Positions 36,414 to 44,539 of a DNA stretch of 44,564 bases are shown piece after piece (positions within the stretch are counted from its first letter, which is position 1; each line of letters opens with the position of its first letter). Source of the DNA: Microcaldota archaeon. Its GTDB lineage: Archaea; Micrarchaeota; Micrarchaeia; Anstonellales; J096. Made by a program: the position numbers and the translations under genes. The DNA is taken from positions 1 through 44,564 of the forward strand of contig WAMF01000012.1 of NCBI GenBank assembly GCA_015522475.1, given 5' to 3'. Under the pieces are notes generated by a model. The model was given only the letters and a program-made list of their open reading frames with translations, was not told the DNA's origin and ran no database searches.

Positions 36414-37307
36414 TTAGCTAGATAGAAAAGCTTTCACGAGCTCTGCTCTTGCCTTCCTCAATGAAAGGCCTCTTGTCTCTAGATAAAATATCTCTTCCTC
36501 GTCAGGCGGCTGGGCGCTTGCTCCATGGACGAGCTCTTCAACAGGGCCTTCTAATTGTATAGCTGGCGTGAGCTTCACGGCGGCTTTATGTATGAGCAAA
36601 GCCTTTAGGTCGATTTCACCCTCTACCTGTTCTGCGTTTTTTGCGACGTGAGCTAGCGTTTTATAGCTTAGCTCTTTTTTTGGTATGGCCCTGAGCTTTT
36701 CTTTGAATGGGCCTTTGTGAAGTGCATGCTTTGCTTCTATGGCCGCGTCTATATTCCTGCCTTTTGTGCATAAGCTAAGCCCACCCCAAACACTGCTGTT
36801 TATGAAAAGCTCGTTTTTGCCTTCTAGGCGAAGCTTTGCATCTACTTTATTGTATGCAAAGAGGGCCAGGCTGAGGGCGCTGTCTTTTGGGCTTAATATG
36901 AGGTTGAGGGGCGTATTCGCGTGCACCGCTATATGAACGAGGCTCTGCTCTGTTTCAATTTCCAGCTGAATAGGGTTTAAGTTTTCTGTTGTTTCTCCTA
37001 CTTCTGTTTCCTCTATGTTGCTTTTTGGGCTATGTGGGCCATTCAGTGAGCCGTTTGAGTTATTGCTGCTTATTTCTTGTTTGTCGACGTGGATATTTAA
37101 GACTGCTATGCCTTTAATCTTTATCTTGTTTACTTCTTTTTCATTATGCCTTCCCCCCTCTAAAAACACGTCGTAGCCTTCTATGCCCGCTAGGGCTCTA
37201 TCCACGGCATTTTCTGCCTTTGTTATTCTATATGAGACAGACGCGTTGTTGAGCAGGCTTTGCGGAGAGATGTGGCTGCCTTTAAATGTCCTGCCGTTAA
37301 AAAGCAT
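36414..37307 (-). CDS. short, diverged SufB/SufD-like protein
   Basis: The C-terminal 65 residues match the end of the SufB/SufD family: LLIHKAAVKLTPAIQLEG, a HGAS motif, then EEEIFYLETRGLSLRKAR and a last helix. In iron-sulfur assembly these proteins form a beta-helix scaffold with the ATPase SufC. At 297 residues it is clearly shorter than usual members, with a low-complexity Asn/Ser insertion (about 78-108), and no sufC or sufB is adjacent. It may be a stand-alone or divergent scaffold. The box A at 37328-37338 supports the ATG at 37307. Confidence 0.75.
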   Translation of the reverse strand: MLFNGRTFKGSHISPQSLLNNASVSYRITKAENAVDRALAGIEGYDVFLEGGRHNEKEVNKIKIKGIAVLNIHVDKQEISSNNSNGSLNGPHSPKSNIEETEVGETTENLNPIQLEIETEQSLVHIAVHANTPLNLILSPKDSALSLALFAYNKVDAKLRLEGKNELFINSSVWGGLSLCTKGRNIDAAIEAKHALHKGPFKEKLRAIPKKELSYKTLAHVAKNAEQVEGEIDLKALLIHKAAVKLTPAIQLEGPVEELVHGASAQPPDEEEIFYLETRGLSLRKARAELVKAFLSS

Positions 37308-37327
37308 AGCTAGCTTTGAAGGGAAAA

Positions 37328-37338
37328 CTTTAATTAAG
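37328..37338 (-). promoter_or_regulatory. box A of the SufB/D-like gene
   Basis: On the minus strand this reads CTTAATTAAAG, about 26 bases before the ATG at 37307. Confidence 0.5.
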
Positions 37339-37456
37339 TATCCATGTTGTGTGTTTTATTTGTCTAATGTCCTTTTGTCTAATGGCCTCTTGCCTAATTT
37401 GTCCAATACTCCATTCATTTGCCTACATTCGCCCGTTAGTCCGCTTACTTAATAAT

Positions 37457-37466
37457 CTTTTTAAGC
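37457..37466 (+). promoter_or_regulatory. box A of the anchored protein at 37487
   Basis: CTTTTTAAGC is centred about 26 bases before the ATG at 37487, which argues against the earlier in-frame ATG at 37349. Confidence 0.6.
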
Positions 37467-37486
37467 ACTTTTCGCTAAACCGCTTT

Positions 37487-38143
37487 ATGGATCAAGCTAC
37501 GCTTCATTTGATACTGTATTCAGTTATTGCCGTAAGCTCAGTTTTGTATTTATACATCACGCTGAAAGATTGGAAGAAAGGACCTAGGGCTAGAGATGTT
37601 GGGAAGAAAGGCAAGATGTTTCACTGTGAGCTCGAGAAACCCATTAGATTTTCCAAGGGTGTCATCAAACAAAACAGCACCTACTTTTTTGTAGATGGGG
37701 ACAATATGTATTACTTAATCATCGCCCATGTTATCTACAACGATGGAAGAGATAAAATATATAAATCACTTGAGAGGAGATACGTTGGCGATAATGGGAT
37801 ACAATACGACGTTTATGAATCGCTAGATCTGTATCTTCATAATGATCTTGATCATCTCGTAAAAAAAGGTATGCTGATAGGCTGTGATTGGGTAACAAGC
37901 AGCGATATTAGTGAAGACGAAGAATGGGATGTAGATTTTCTCGCATCTACGCCAGCTGTAGATGTACTTAAAATACTGAACGATAGAAACGGCTTTTTTT
38001 CCGAAGAGGGATCTGAGGTGAGCGACGAGGTTATGGACCTACACATACAGTATAACTGCAAGATAGAGGATGCTGATAGAAGCTTATTTAGGATAGAGGA
38101 CCGCATTTGCGACATAGATCGGATTTTAGAGATGTACTACTAG
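37487..38143 (+). CDS. membrane-anchored protein of unknown function
   Basis: From the ATG at 37487 the protein has 218 residues: a single N-terminal transmembrane segment (LHLILYSVIAVSSVLYLYI), a basic stretch (KDWKKGPRARDVGKKGK), and a soluble, acidic domain with many Asp residues (for example DNMYYLIIAHVIYNDGRD, SDISEDEEWDVDF). The basic stretch just after the membrane segment suggests the soluble domain is cytoplasmic. I do not recognise the family. It is the first of several unrecognised genes up to 41 kb. Confidence 0.65.
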   Translation: MDQATLHLILYSVIAVSSVLYLYITLKDWKKGPRARDVGKKGKMFHCELEKPIRFSKGVIKQNSTYFFVDGDNMYYLIIAHVIYNDGRDKIYKSLERRYVGDNGIQYDVYESLDLYLHNDLDHLVKKGMLIGCDWVTSSDISEDEEWDVDFLASTPAVDVLKILNDRNGFFSEEGSEVSDEVMDLHIQYNCKIEDADRSLFRIEDRICDIDRILEMYY

Positions 38144-38395
38144 GAGCAAGTAGGAACAAGTGCCCAGCATCTGAAGTTCCGAATCTGTAGGGAGCAAGAG
38201 GTATTTGGGTGGAATTTAGTCTTTGGTCTGCAGAAAGTTTGGGCTTATTTGGACCTCTTGGAAAAGCTATCCCGAAGTTTATATGTTGAAAAGTTTAATT
38301 TGATTATAACTCTTACCTTATGCATGAGGTAATCTTCACTTAAACACATCTATTAACACAATCTTTTTAAAATGTTTGATGTTATACTTACATAC
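38144..38395. other. intergenic region with the promoter of the secreted-protein gene
   Basis: No gene seen. Box A CTTTTTAAAAT at 38363-38373 precedes the ATG at 38396 by about 28 bases and overlaps an in-frame upstream ATG at 38372, which is therefore unlikely to be used. Confidence 0.5.
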
Positions 38396-39241
38396 ATGAA
38401 TAAGGCTTTCGTATTATTTGCGGGTTTACTGATAGCTGGCTCTTTGAGAGCTGGGCAGCCGATTCACAAGCCACCTTCAATATCTTCTAAGCCTCCTCTA
38501 GAAGAGAGGAATACATATATGACACCCACTACACCTTTGGTTGATATATATGCTCTGCCTGTTAGCCGACAAAATGAGACCCAGCAACAACATGAGAGTC
38601 AGGAGGTGCTTCTGGGCATTCCAAACGAAGTAGTTAAAACTGCCATGAACAAGGCGTTTAAGAATAATCCTGATAGGGCCTTATTTTTGAAAGACCTGGT
38701 TTTAGCTGGAATATATCTTTCTCACCCTATAGGCAGGGCGCCGTCTTTTTCATCTCCTGAAGGTAAAGAGCATTTTATTAAGAGAGCTATTCATTTGGTT
38801 GACGAGTTGAGGCCACATATATTTGTGTTAAGAGAGGACGTAATTGTGGATAACTTAAATGAGTCACCTCTAAGCGATGATGTGAAGCGAACAACAGCTA
38901 TTTTATTGGCTCAATACCTGTTAGATGTGTATTTTGGTCCTAACTATCTCAATATGGCGAAGTCTGATGAGAGTATTCTTGCGTATAAGACGTTTGGAAG
39001 TAATCCTCTTAGTGTTGCAGGCTTCTGGTTTGGAGCTCTCAAACATTCAAAGCATATATGGAGAGATGTGGCAGAATTAATAAAAGATCACTTAAGGCAT
39101 CTTGTCCCTCTATTAAAGGAAATAGGCATTCGAGTTGAGAAGGTGGAATATAGAGAGAAGCCTTTTGGTGGCGTACGTATTCATGTGAGCTTAGAAGATA
39201 TAAGTGCTTTTCATCTGTTTTCAGAGAAATACGGAAAATAA
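38396..39241 (+). CDS. secreted or signal-anchored protein of unknown function
   Basis: From the ATG at 38396 (281 residues) a signal sequence is clear: MNKAFVLFAGLLIAGSLRAG, followed by a Pro/Ser/Thr-rich stretch and then a mainly helical domain (about 70-281). No catalytic motif is recognised. The protein probably acts outside the cell or on its surface. Its last 31 bases overlap the end of the convergent gene at 39211. Confidence 0.68.
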   Translation: MNKAFVLFAGLLIAGSLRAGQPIHKPPSISSKPPLEERNTYMTPTTPLVDIYALPVSRQNETQQQHESQEVLLGIPNEVVKTAMNKAFKNNPDRALFLKDLVLAGIYLSHPIGRAPSFSSPEGKEHFIKRAIHLVDELRPHIFVLREDVIVDNLNESPLSDDVKRTTAILLAQYLLDVYFGPNYLNMAKSDESILAYKTFGSNPLSVAGFWFGALKHSKHIWRDVAELIKDHLRHLVPLLKEIGIRVEKVEYREKPFGGVRIHVSLEDISAFHLFSEKYGK

Positions 39242-39759
39242 CTTGTAGGATACTCTTCTTTGAGGCTTCTTATAAGTTCATATGCGTCCCTCATATCTTC
39301 ATTTTCAGTAAATATATAATAATTTGGAGTTCCTCCTCTCCTTCCTACACTGAAGGCTCTTCCGCTTTCAGAATCCATAAATATATGATGAGAATATAGA
39401 GGAGCGTCTCCTGCTTCTTCCATCTTTTTTCCAATTTGGTAGAGTGGCCATTTGGGTTTGAAGTCTGAAGATGAGGTATCGGCTATTATATGCTGATTTA
39501 CTTTAATATGGAGCCAAGAAACAAATTTTTTGTTGTTAAGTGCACTCTCTATATACCTGGAAGCGATGGTGGGATTAATCCATAGAGAAGATAAGAAAAT
39601 GGCAGAATTAAAATGAGAAACACTGAACAGATTTTCTGATCCATATGCTGCATCTATTTCATCTCCAGAATATTCTGATGCCTCTCCATTTTTTATAATT
39701 TTATCCCAAACTTTTCGTTTGCTACCTGTTATAAAGTGTAAATCCTCCCCCGATAACAA
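39211..39759 (-). CDS. protein of unknown function, same frame as the upstream gene
   Basis: This 182-residue frame starts at best at a TTG (39759); the first ATG lies deep inside (MEEAG). It lies in the same frame as the gene ending at 39784, separated only by one TAA and eight codons. It may therefore be the end of one longer protein cut by a nonsense change, or a translationally coupled gene. No family is recognised. The end overlaps the convergent secreted-protein gene by 31 bases. Composition (rich in Ser, Asn, Tyr) fits its upstream neighbour. Confidence 0.5.
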   Translation of the reverse strand: MLSGEDLHFITGSKRKVWDKIIKNGEASEYSGDEIDAAYGSENLFSVSHFNSAIFLSSLWINPTIASRYIESALNNKKFVSWLHIKVNQHIIADTSSSDFKPKWPLYQIGKKMEEAGDAPLYSHHIFMDSESGRAFSVGRRGGTPNYYIFTENEDMRDAYELIRSLKEEYPTSYFPYFSENR

Positions 39760-39783
39760 TGTATTTATTAAAGTGAGAAGGCC

Positions 39784-40983
39784 TTATTGGCCAGGAAGCA
39801 GTGTCGTGCCATCCACATAGGTTATATCTCCAAAATATGTATCTTTTAAAGCCACTGTTCCATGGCCATATTTCTCTCTTTCTAAGGTGTTCCCAGTTTT
39901 CTTAAGCTTAAAGGCTGCATAATATTTTACTTTAAAATCTCCTGTAAGAGCTGCAGTTTCTCCCAAAAAGAATGCTGTGCCTATGCATGCCAAAAACAAG
40001 TTATCTTCTGTGGATCCCGCGAAATTTTCTGCGAGGGTCCTGACATTAAATTCTCCTTTGTTGTATTTGGCTATAGCTTTCCAGCTTGTCCCCAATCCAT
40101 GAGATTGCATATATTGTATCAGAGAAAATTGTGCTGAGATAATTAAGGCCTCTCCTCTGCCCATATTCGGTGCTTTTTCTTTGAAATAATTATAGTTCCA
40201 AATTGTCCCGAGGGCTAGCTCGGCGAACTTTTTAGTTGCTTTTTCGAGCTTGTTATAATCTATTGTGGAGTAATAAGCTTTTTCTGAACTCACTAAGCTT
40301 TGGTAAAAATGGTCAAAGGACATAATGTATTGGGCAGTTTCTTCAATCAACAGTTTCCTCTTTTTCTCTAATGTATGCTTGTAGGTTAGGAGCGTTTGTA
40401 TTTGTTTATTTATCTTGTGTATTTTCAATTGGATCTTTTTTATTTTTGTCTCGTAATCCGCAGGTTTGGTCTTCTTTAATTGATTTATCTTTTTAATGTA
40501 GAGATCTCTTTTTTCTCTTAATTCTGTGATTCTGTGATCTGCAAACCATATACCATATTGGATATTGTGGAGTCTAGAAGCATGGGATAATAAGTATTTT
40601 CTAATAACAGCATCTCTTTTATTACCATTATCGTAAATCTTAATTGCTACAATAGACTCTTTTCCTCTTCTCTGAACAAGAATAAGAGGGTGCAACCCAT
40701 TTTTTTCAAAGAAGTCCCTCAAAAAATACGTTTTTTTCTGAACTTCTTTCCAAGGTTTTGTAGATACAAATTGGAAGGTGCCGACGCCTTTTGTAAATGT
40801 ATTAAAGAGCGCTTCTTTAATTTTGAATATGGAGGGAGGTGGTAGATATACCTTCTTTTTTGTCGATTCTATCTTTAAGTTATTGGTGATCGATTCTAAT
40901 GTAGTCAGGGATATCTTCTGATTGAGCTTTTCAGGAGATCTTTTAAATTTCGTTCCCTCATTTCCTTGTCCATCAGATCCCAT
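39784..40983 (-). CDS. coiled-coil protein with a possible transglutaminase-like triad
   Basis: The 399-residue protein has a coiled coil at about 150-215. In its C-terminal part it shows DNLFLACIGTAFFLG (C333), then KYGHGTVAL (H374) and GDITYVDGTT (D391). The order and spacing (41, then 17 residues) match the Cys-His-Asp triad of transglutaminase-like cysteine hydrolases, in which the last motif is typically a W/Y..(V/L)D.T strand. This is a by-eye match only. No signal peptide is seen. The ATG at 40983 has a box A (41006-41016) about 28 bases upstream. Confidence 0.6.
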   Translation of the reverse strand: MGSDGQGNEGTKFKRSPEKLNQKISLTTLESITNNLKIESTKKKVYLPPPSIFKIKEALFNTFTKGVGTFQFVSTKPWKEVQKKTYFLRDFFEKNGLHPLILVQRRGKESIVAIKIYDNGNKRDAVIRKYLLSHASRLHNIQYGIWFADHRITELREKRDLYIKKINQLKKTKPADYETKIKKIQLKIHKINKQIQTLLTYKHTLEKKRKLLIEETAQYIMSFDHFYQSLVSSEKAYYSTIDYNKLEKATKKFAELALGTIWNYNYFKEKAPNMGRGEALIISAQFSLIQYMQSHGLGTSWKAIAKYNKGEFNVRTLAENFAGSTEDNLFLACIGTAFFLGETAALTGDFKVKYYAAFKLKKTGNTLEREKYGHGTVALKDTYFGDITYVDGTTLLPGQ

Positions 40984-41200
40984 AATGTATATGTTACCTT
41001 ATAAACTTTTAAAAACATCCCTGTTTAATGGCAAATTGCTGCCCAACGTTTTATATGAAGTTCTCTTAGCCTGAATGGACTTTTCTCCCCTAAAAGTCAA
41101 GGTTGAGTTGGACTTTTCAGAAAAATGAGTGGTGCATGTGGTTGAAACCTGGTTGAGCGTCTTAGAGCCAATTTTTCGAAAATTTTGTACCTATCAAAAT
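40984..41200. other. promoter and repeat-bearing gap
   Basis: Holds the box A of the leftward gene (41006-41016, CTTTTAAAAAC on the plus strand). A perfect 7-bp inverted repeat GACTTTT/AAAAGTC lies at 41078-41098, with another GACTTTT at 41111-41117. A palindrome TTTTCGAAAA at 41173-41182 lies past the stop of the ATPase gene and may belong to its terminator. Confidence 0.45.
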
Positions 41201-42562
41201 TTATATTTTCTTTAATTTTCTCTGAGCCCGCTGCCTATCTAAACCAATTTCTCCCAGCAGCCACTTCCACAGCGGGATGAATTTAACGCGTTTCCTTTCG
41301 GATTTGCCCCAGGGTTTTAACAGCTCTTCGCCTTTGTAATCCCACGTAATGATCAGCAACTCTTCTGCCTTTAACTGCTCGCTAGCCGCTAGAAGGGCTC
41401 TAAGCTCTCTCTTCTCTATCTCGTCTAAGCTGCTGGCATAGCTTACTTGGATAAGCTGCTTAACCTGGCCTCGCTCCTTAACGACGAAATCTACTTCATA
41501 ATCCCTGCCTTTGTAGTAGAAGAGGGTCTTACCCGGCACGTAACCTCGCCTATATAGCTCTAAGAACACGGCATTTTCCATACGCTTGCCTATATCCTTG
41601 CTGAACACTGATGGATATAGTGATAAGAAACCATTGTCCATTGCATAGAGCTTTCGTGGGTTTCTTAACATGTCAGAATACTTAAATGCATAGACTGGGG
41701 GTGTTGCAACCAAAAAGACATCTACCATGAGCTTTACATAATTTATAACAGAATCTTTGCTTATACGATAACCGCTGGATTTTAGCACATTAGTTAAGCG
41801 AGTGAATGTGAATGTTTTAGTGGCTCTCTCAAAGAGGAGGTTAGCCAATGCATCAATTACAATCCCTTTGTCGGGATCTACACGCGTCTTCACATCTCTA
41901 GCTAATATGTCGGACAGAGTATTCTCCACATATGTGAAGTCATCGTGGAGTATGGAATAGGGAAGGCCTCCCTTTTCCAAGAAAGCAGATAATGTAGCTT
42001 TTATCTTACTCACAGAGCTCTCTGTGGGTTTTACTGAGATGTTTTTGAATAATAAATACTCCCTAAAATTGAGAGGGAAGAACGTTAATGTGCGGTGCCT
42101 TCCACTCAGCAGCTCTCCATAATCATCTGAGAGAAGGTGTTTCACAGAGCCTGAGACAAAAAGCTTCACTTTTCCTCTGAATTCATCAAAGAGACTCTTG
42201 GCAAAGATTTCCCATCCTTTTACAGTCTGCACTTCATCTAAGAACACATAGACATTGCCTTTATTCAAGAGATCCTCACTATATATAATCTCTACAATAC
42301 TATTCAAATCCTGGTGGGAGAAGGGGTAAAGGAGCCTATGCTCGCAGTTGACATAAATAGCTTGTTTTACTGAACTTTCTCTTCTTATCTCGTTGATGAG
42401 ATGGTACATGAAATAGGTTTTGCCGCTTCGCCTTAACCCCACAATGTCCGTTATAAGTTCGTTTTTCAGGAGTGTATCGTCATATATACGAGGCATAACA
42501 CCCTCTAGCTTATCCTCCCAAAAGCCATATATGTATTGTTTAATGGCAGCCTTTTTGTCCAT
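41201..42562 (-). CDS. AAA_14/DUF4143-family ATPase
   Basis: The protein (453 residues from the ATG at 42562) has Walker A GLRRSGKT, Walker B VYVFLDEVQ, the sensor VSGSVKHLL, and a C-terminal DUF4143 part with LELYRRGY, YYKGRDYEVDFVV and LIQVSYA that resembles a nuclease fold. The family is widespread in archaea as mobile, patchily distributed ATPases; its role is not established. Upstream ATGs at 42577 and 42631 are in frame, but a box A at 42585-42594 lies about 27 bases before 42562 and overlaps the longest extension. It stands next to the AbiE-type pair. Confidence 0.85.
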   Translation of the reverse strand: MDKKAAIKQYIYGFWEDKLEGVMPRIYDDTLLKNELITDIVGLRRSGKTYFMYHLINEIRRESSVKQAIYVNCEHRLLYPFSHQDLNSIVEIIYSEDLLNKGNVYVFLDEVQTVKGWEIFAKSLFDEFRGKVKLFVSGSVKHLLSDDYGELLSGRHRTLTFFPLNFREYLLFKNISVKPTESSVSKIKATLSAFLEKGGLPYSILHDDFTYVENTLSDILARDVKTRVDPDKGIVIDALANLLFERATKTFTFTRLTNVLKSSGYRISKDSVINYVKLMVDVFLVATPPVYAFKYSDMLRNPRKLYAMDNGFLSLYPSVFSKDIGKRMENAVFLELYRRGYVPGKTLFYYKGRDYEVDFVVKERGQVKQLIQVSYASSLDEIEKRELRALLAASEQLKAEELLIITWDYKGEELLKPWGKSERKRVKFIPLWKWLLGEIGLDRQRAQRKLKKI

Positions 42563-42584
42563 ACTCGAATTAGACATAGAAAAG

Positions 42585-42594
42585 CTTATAAATA
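42585..42594 (-). promoter_or_regulatory. box A of the ATPase gene
   Basis: On the minus strand this reads TATTTATAAG, about 27 bases before the ATG at 42562. Confidence 0.6.
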
Positions 42595-42604
42595 TGCAGT
42601 TTTT

Positions 42605-42652
42605 GCTCATTTTGTCCAATCGAGTTGACAAAAATGAGCATTTTTGTCCAAT
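42605..42652. promoter_or_regulatory. overlapping inverted and direct repeats above the ATPase promoter
   Basis: GACAAAAAT (42627-42635) and ATTTTTGTC (42640-42648) form a perfect 9-bp inverted repeat. GCTCATTTTGTC (42605-42616) pairs with GACAAAAATGAGC (42627-42639) with one extra base. TTTTGTCCAAT occurs directly twice (42610, 42642). Three TTTTGTC half-sites next to box A look like an operator. Confidence 0.55.
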
Positions 42653-42963
42653 TGACTAGACAAACTAGTGATTTTACCTAATCGGCTAGCCCAGCAACCA
42701 CATCTACAATTCAGCTCAGATTAATCCCTAATTGGCATTGCCACTGCCAATTTTTCCCATGGTCCAAGCCTTAATATATAGCTTTGACATATAGCCATAC
42801 CAAATGTTAAGTATCCATAAAGCTTTCCTGAGTAGGGCCTTTCTCTCCATAAACTTTTCCCATAGTACCTTCTTATGGGTTAGTTCCTTGGGGTTTCTAG
42901 GGAGCGTCAATAGCCAAAAACATTGATTTAAAGAAAAGTAATATAAATGTTTCCTTTCTTAAA

Positions 42964-43632
42964 ATGAATGTGGAAACTGTAGATATTTTAAACGCCCTGA
43001 AAAAGATGCCTGTGTTCAGCCTCTCAGACTATGCGAAGCTCGTGGAAAATACGTATGCAAAAGCATCACTTAGGCGGCTGGTGAAAAAAGGCCTCGTTCA
43101 CCGCGTGCGCAGAGACGTTTATACTGTATATGACGACCCGCTTATGGTAGCGCCCTTTACTTATAGGCCTTCTTATATAGGAGGCTATAGCGCTCTTCAT
43201 ATGCACGGCTTACTGGACCAAATTCCAAAGGATATGCTCTGCTTTACAACTAGGCCTCTTTTAAAATTAAAGTTCTCAAACACGCTCATCCTCTACAAGC
43301 ATACAAAGAACCTGTTTGGCTATTCATTTGTGGAGTACAAGGGCTTCAAAATACCTGTGGCTACTCCTGAAAAAGCCTTTGCGGAATCCATTGGCCTTAT
43401 TCCCTTTAGCCTTATTTTACCCTATTTTGATAGCCTCGATATGGAAAAGATGAAAGAGCTTCTCCTGCGACTGCCTAAAGGAAAGGAACGCAGGGTTGCA
43501 TATCTCCTCCATTTAAAGGGGGTGGATGTTAAGGTTATTGCCAGTAAGAGACCTATCTTGCTAGACCCTTTAGGCCCAAGAGAGGGAGAGCTTGACAGGA
43601 GCTTTAACATAATAAAGAATGTGAGACTATGA
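42964..43632 (+). CDS. AbiEi-type antitoxin / winged-helix regulator
   Basis: The 222-residue protein has an N-terminal winged helix (FSLSDYAKLVENTYAKASLR, LVKKGLVHRVRRDVYTVYDD), then the AbiEi-family core YIGGYSALHMHGLLDQIP and VATPEKAFAESI. In AbiE systems this protein binds its own promoter and counteracts the toxin; that is known for the family. Its stop overlaps the start of the next gene by four bases (ATGA), typical of coupled toxin-antitoxin translation. Confidence 0.85.
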   Translation: MNVETVDILNALKKMPVFSLSDYAKLVENTYAKASLRRLVKKGLVHRVRRDVYTVYDDPLMVAPFTYRPSYIGGYSALHMHGLLDQIPKDMLCFTTRPLLKLKFSNTLILYKHTKNLFGYSFVEYKGFKIPVATPEKAFAESIGLIPFSLILPYFDSLDMEKMKELLLRLPKGKERRVAYLLHLKGVDVKVIASKRPILLDPLGPREGELDRSFNIIKNVRL

Positions 43633-44339
43633 TAGATAAAGAGGAAATCATCAGAATTGCAAAAGCAAAAGACTTATTGAACCGCGAGTTTATAGAGAAA
43701 GACTATTACATCGACTTAATCCTTTACAGAATATCCAAAGCCAACGTAAAAGCAGTATTTAAGGGAGGCACAGCGCTGTATAAAATATATAAGGTGCCTA
43801 GATTTTCAGAGGATTTGGATTTCGCACCCTTAGAGAGCATCGAAGCTATAGAGGAAAAAGTGGGAAACATCGCCAAAAGCCTGCGATTTGATATGGAGGC
43901 AAAAAAGTTTGGTACATCATTCTTTGCAAAACTCTCCTTTAAGGGCTTTCTCACTCAAAGGAACCGTATAAAATTGGAATTCAACAATCTCTTTAAGCCT
44001 CTTCATTACCATGTGGAAACGTACATCTCAGATTACATTGATATACCACCCTTCATGATATCCGTCATGGACAAGAGGGAAATTTTAGCTGAGAAAATCC
44101 ATGCCATTTACCATCGTCTAAGCGCTAGGGATCTTTATGATCTCTTTTACCTGCTCCGCACAGAGAGGCCCGATTTCGAATTGATTAGGGAGAAGGTGCC
44201 CGAATTCAATCATGAAAGCTTCGAGGAACGGCTCTCAGAATACGAAAGAGTGTGGGATAAAGAGATAAAGCTCTTTGCCTTGGAGTATGTGTCCTTCGAG
44301 GTTGTTAAAAGATATGTTAGCGAGAAGATGAAGTCGTAA
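43629..44339 (+). CDS. AbiEii-type nucleotidyltransferase toxin
   Basis: The 236-residue protein has the nucleotidyltransferase motif FKGGTALYKIYKVPRFSED followed by LDFA, giving GG(T) and the Asp pair of the AbiEii/AbiGii family. Downstream is the conserved DKREILAEKIHAI with RLSARDLYDLFYLL. AbiEii toxins modify RNA or tRNA by nucleotide transfer and arrest growth or block phage; this is family knowledge. Translation is coupled to the antitoxin by a 4-base overlap. All expected motif residues seem present, so the pair may be active. Confidence 0.86.
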   Translation: MIDKEEIIRIAKAKDLLNREFIEKDYYIDLILYRISKANVKAVFKGGTALYKIYKVPRFSEDLDFAPLESIEAIEEKVGNIAKSLRFDMEAKKFGTSFFAKLSFKGFLTQRNRIKLEFNNLFKPLHYHVETYISDYIDIPPFMISVMDKREILAEKIHAIYHRLSARDLYDLFYLLRTERPDFELIREKVPEFNHESFEERLSEYERVWDKEIKLFALEYVSFEVVKRYVSEKMKS

Positions 44340-44539
44340 AGCAAATAGGACTGCAACTCCACTATGAGCAGCTAAGACAGAAGTATCAGCCCGTATATGC
44401 TGCCCTAGAGGCAGGCATATCTGCTGAGGAGCTGAAGAAGCTCATCGAGGAAGAGCTGAAGAGGAGAGGGCAGGAGCATAGGCAGAGCAAGGCTTATATT
44501 GAGCTAGAGGTCGGCGTCTATGAGCACCTAGCTATATGA
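44321..44539 (+). pseudogene. start-less coding-like remnant
   Basis: A 72-codon open stretch overlaps the last 19 bases of the toxin gene in another frame. It has a protein-like helical composition (YAALEAGISAEELKKLIEEE, then LKRRGQEHRQSK) but no ATG, GTG or TTG. It ends at a TGA (44537) within a 13-base direct repeat, TATGAGCACCTAG, at 44519 and 44535. It is probably the tail of a truncated gene, or a frameshifted extension of the toxin gene. No family is recognised. Confidence 0.4.

Larger units (their letters stand above)
42563..42963. other. divergent gap between the ATPase and AbiE-type genes
   Basis: Besides the operator-like repeats it has a perfect 8-bp hairpin AATTGGCA/TGCCAATT (42730-42752) running into five Ts on the plus strand. 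Two possible boxes for the antitoxin gene lie at 42925-42933 (GATTTAAAG) and 42939-42949 (TAATATAAATG). A short minus frame at 42728-42910 is not supported. Confidence 0.45.

Noticed and set aside
37349-37486. 46-residue N-terminal extension, rich in Cys and Leu, of the anchored protein
   Set aside because: A well-placed box A at 37457-37466 serves the ATG at 37487, and the extension would itself cover that promoter.
39784-39786. Recoding of the in-frame stop as pyrrolysine
   Set aside because: The stop is TAA, whereas pyrrolysine uses TAG.
42728-42910. Minus-strand frame of 60 residues starting with TTG
   Set aside because: No ribosome site, marginal promoter placement, Trp/Tyr/Lys-heavy composition, and its end lies inside a hairpin; not convincing as a gene.
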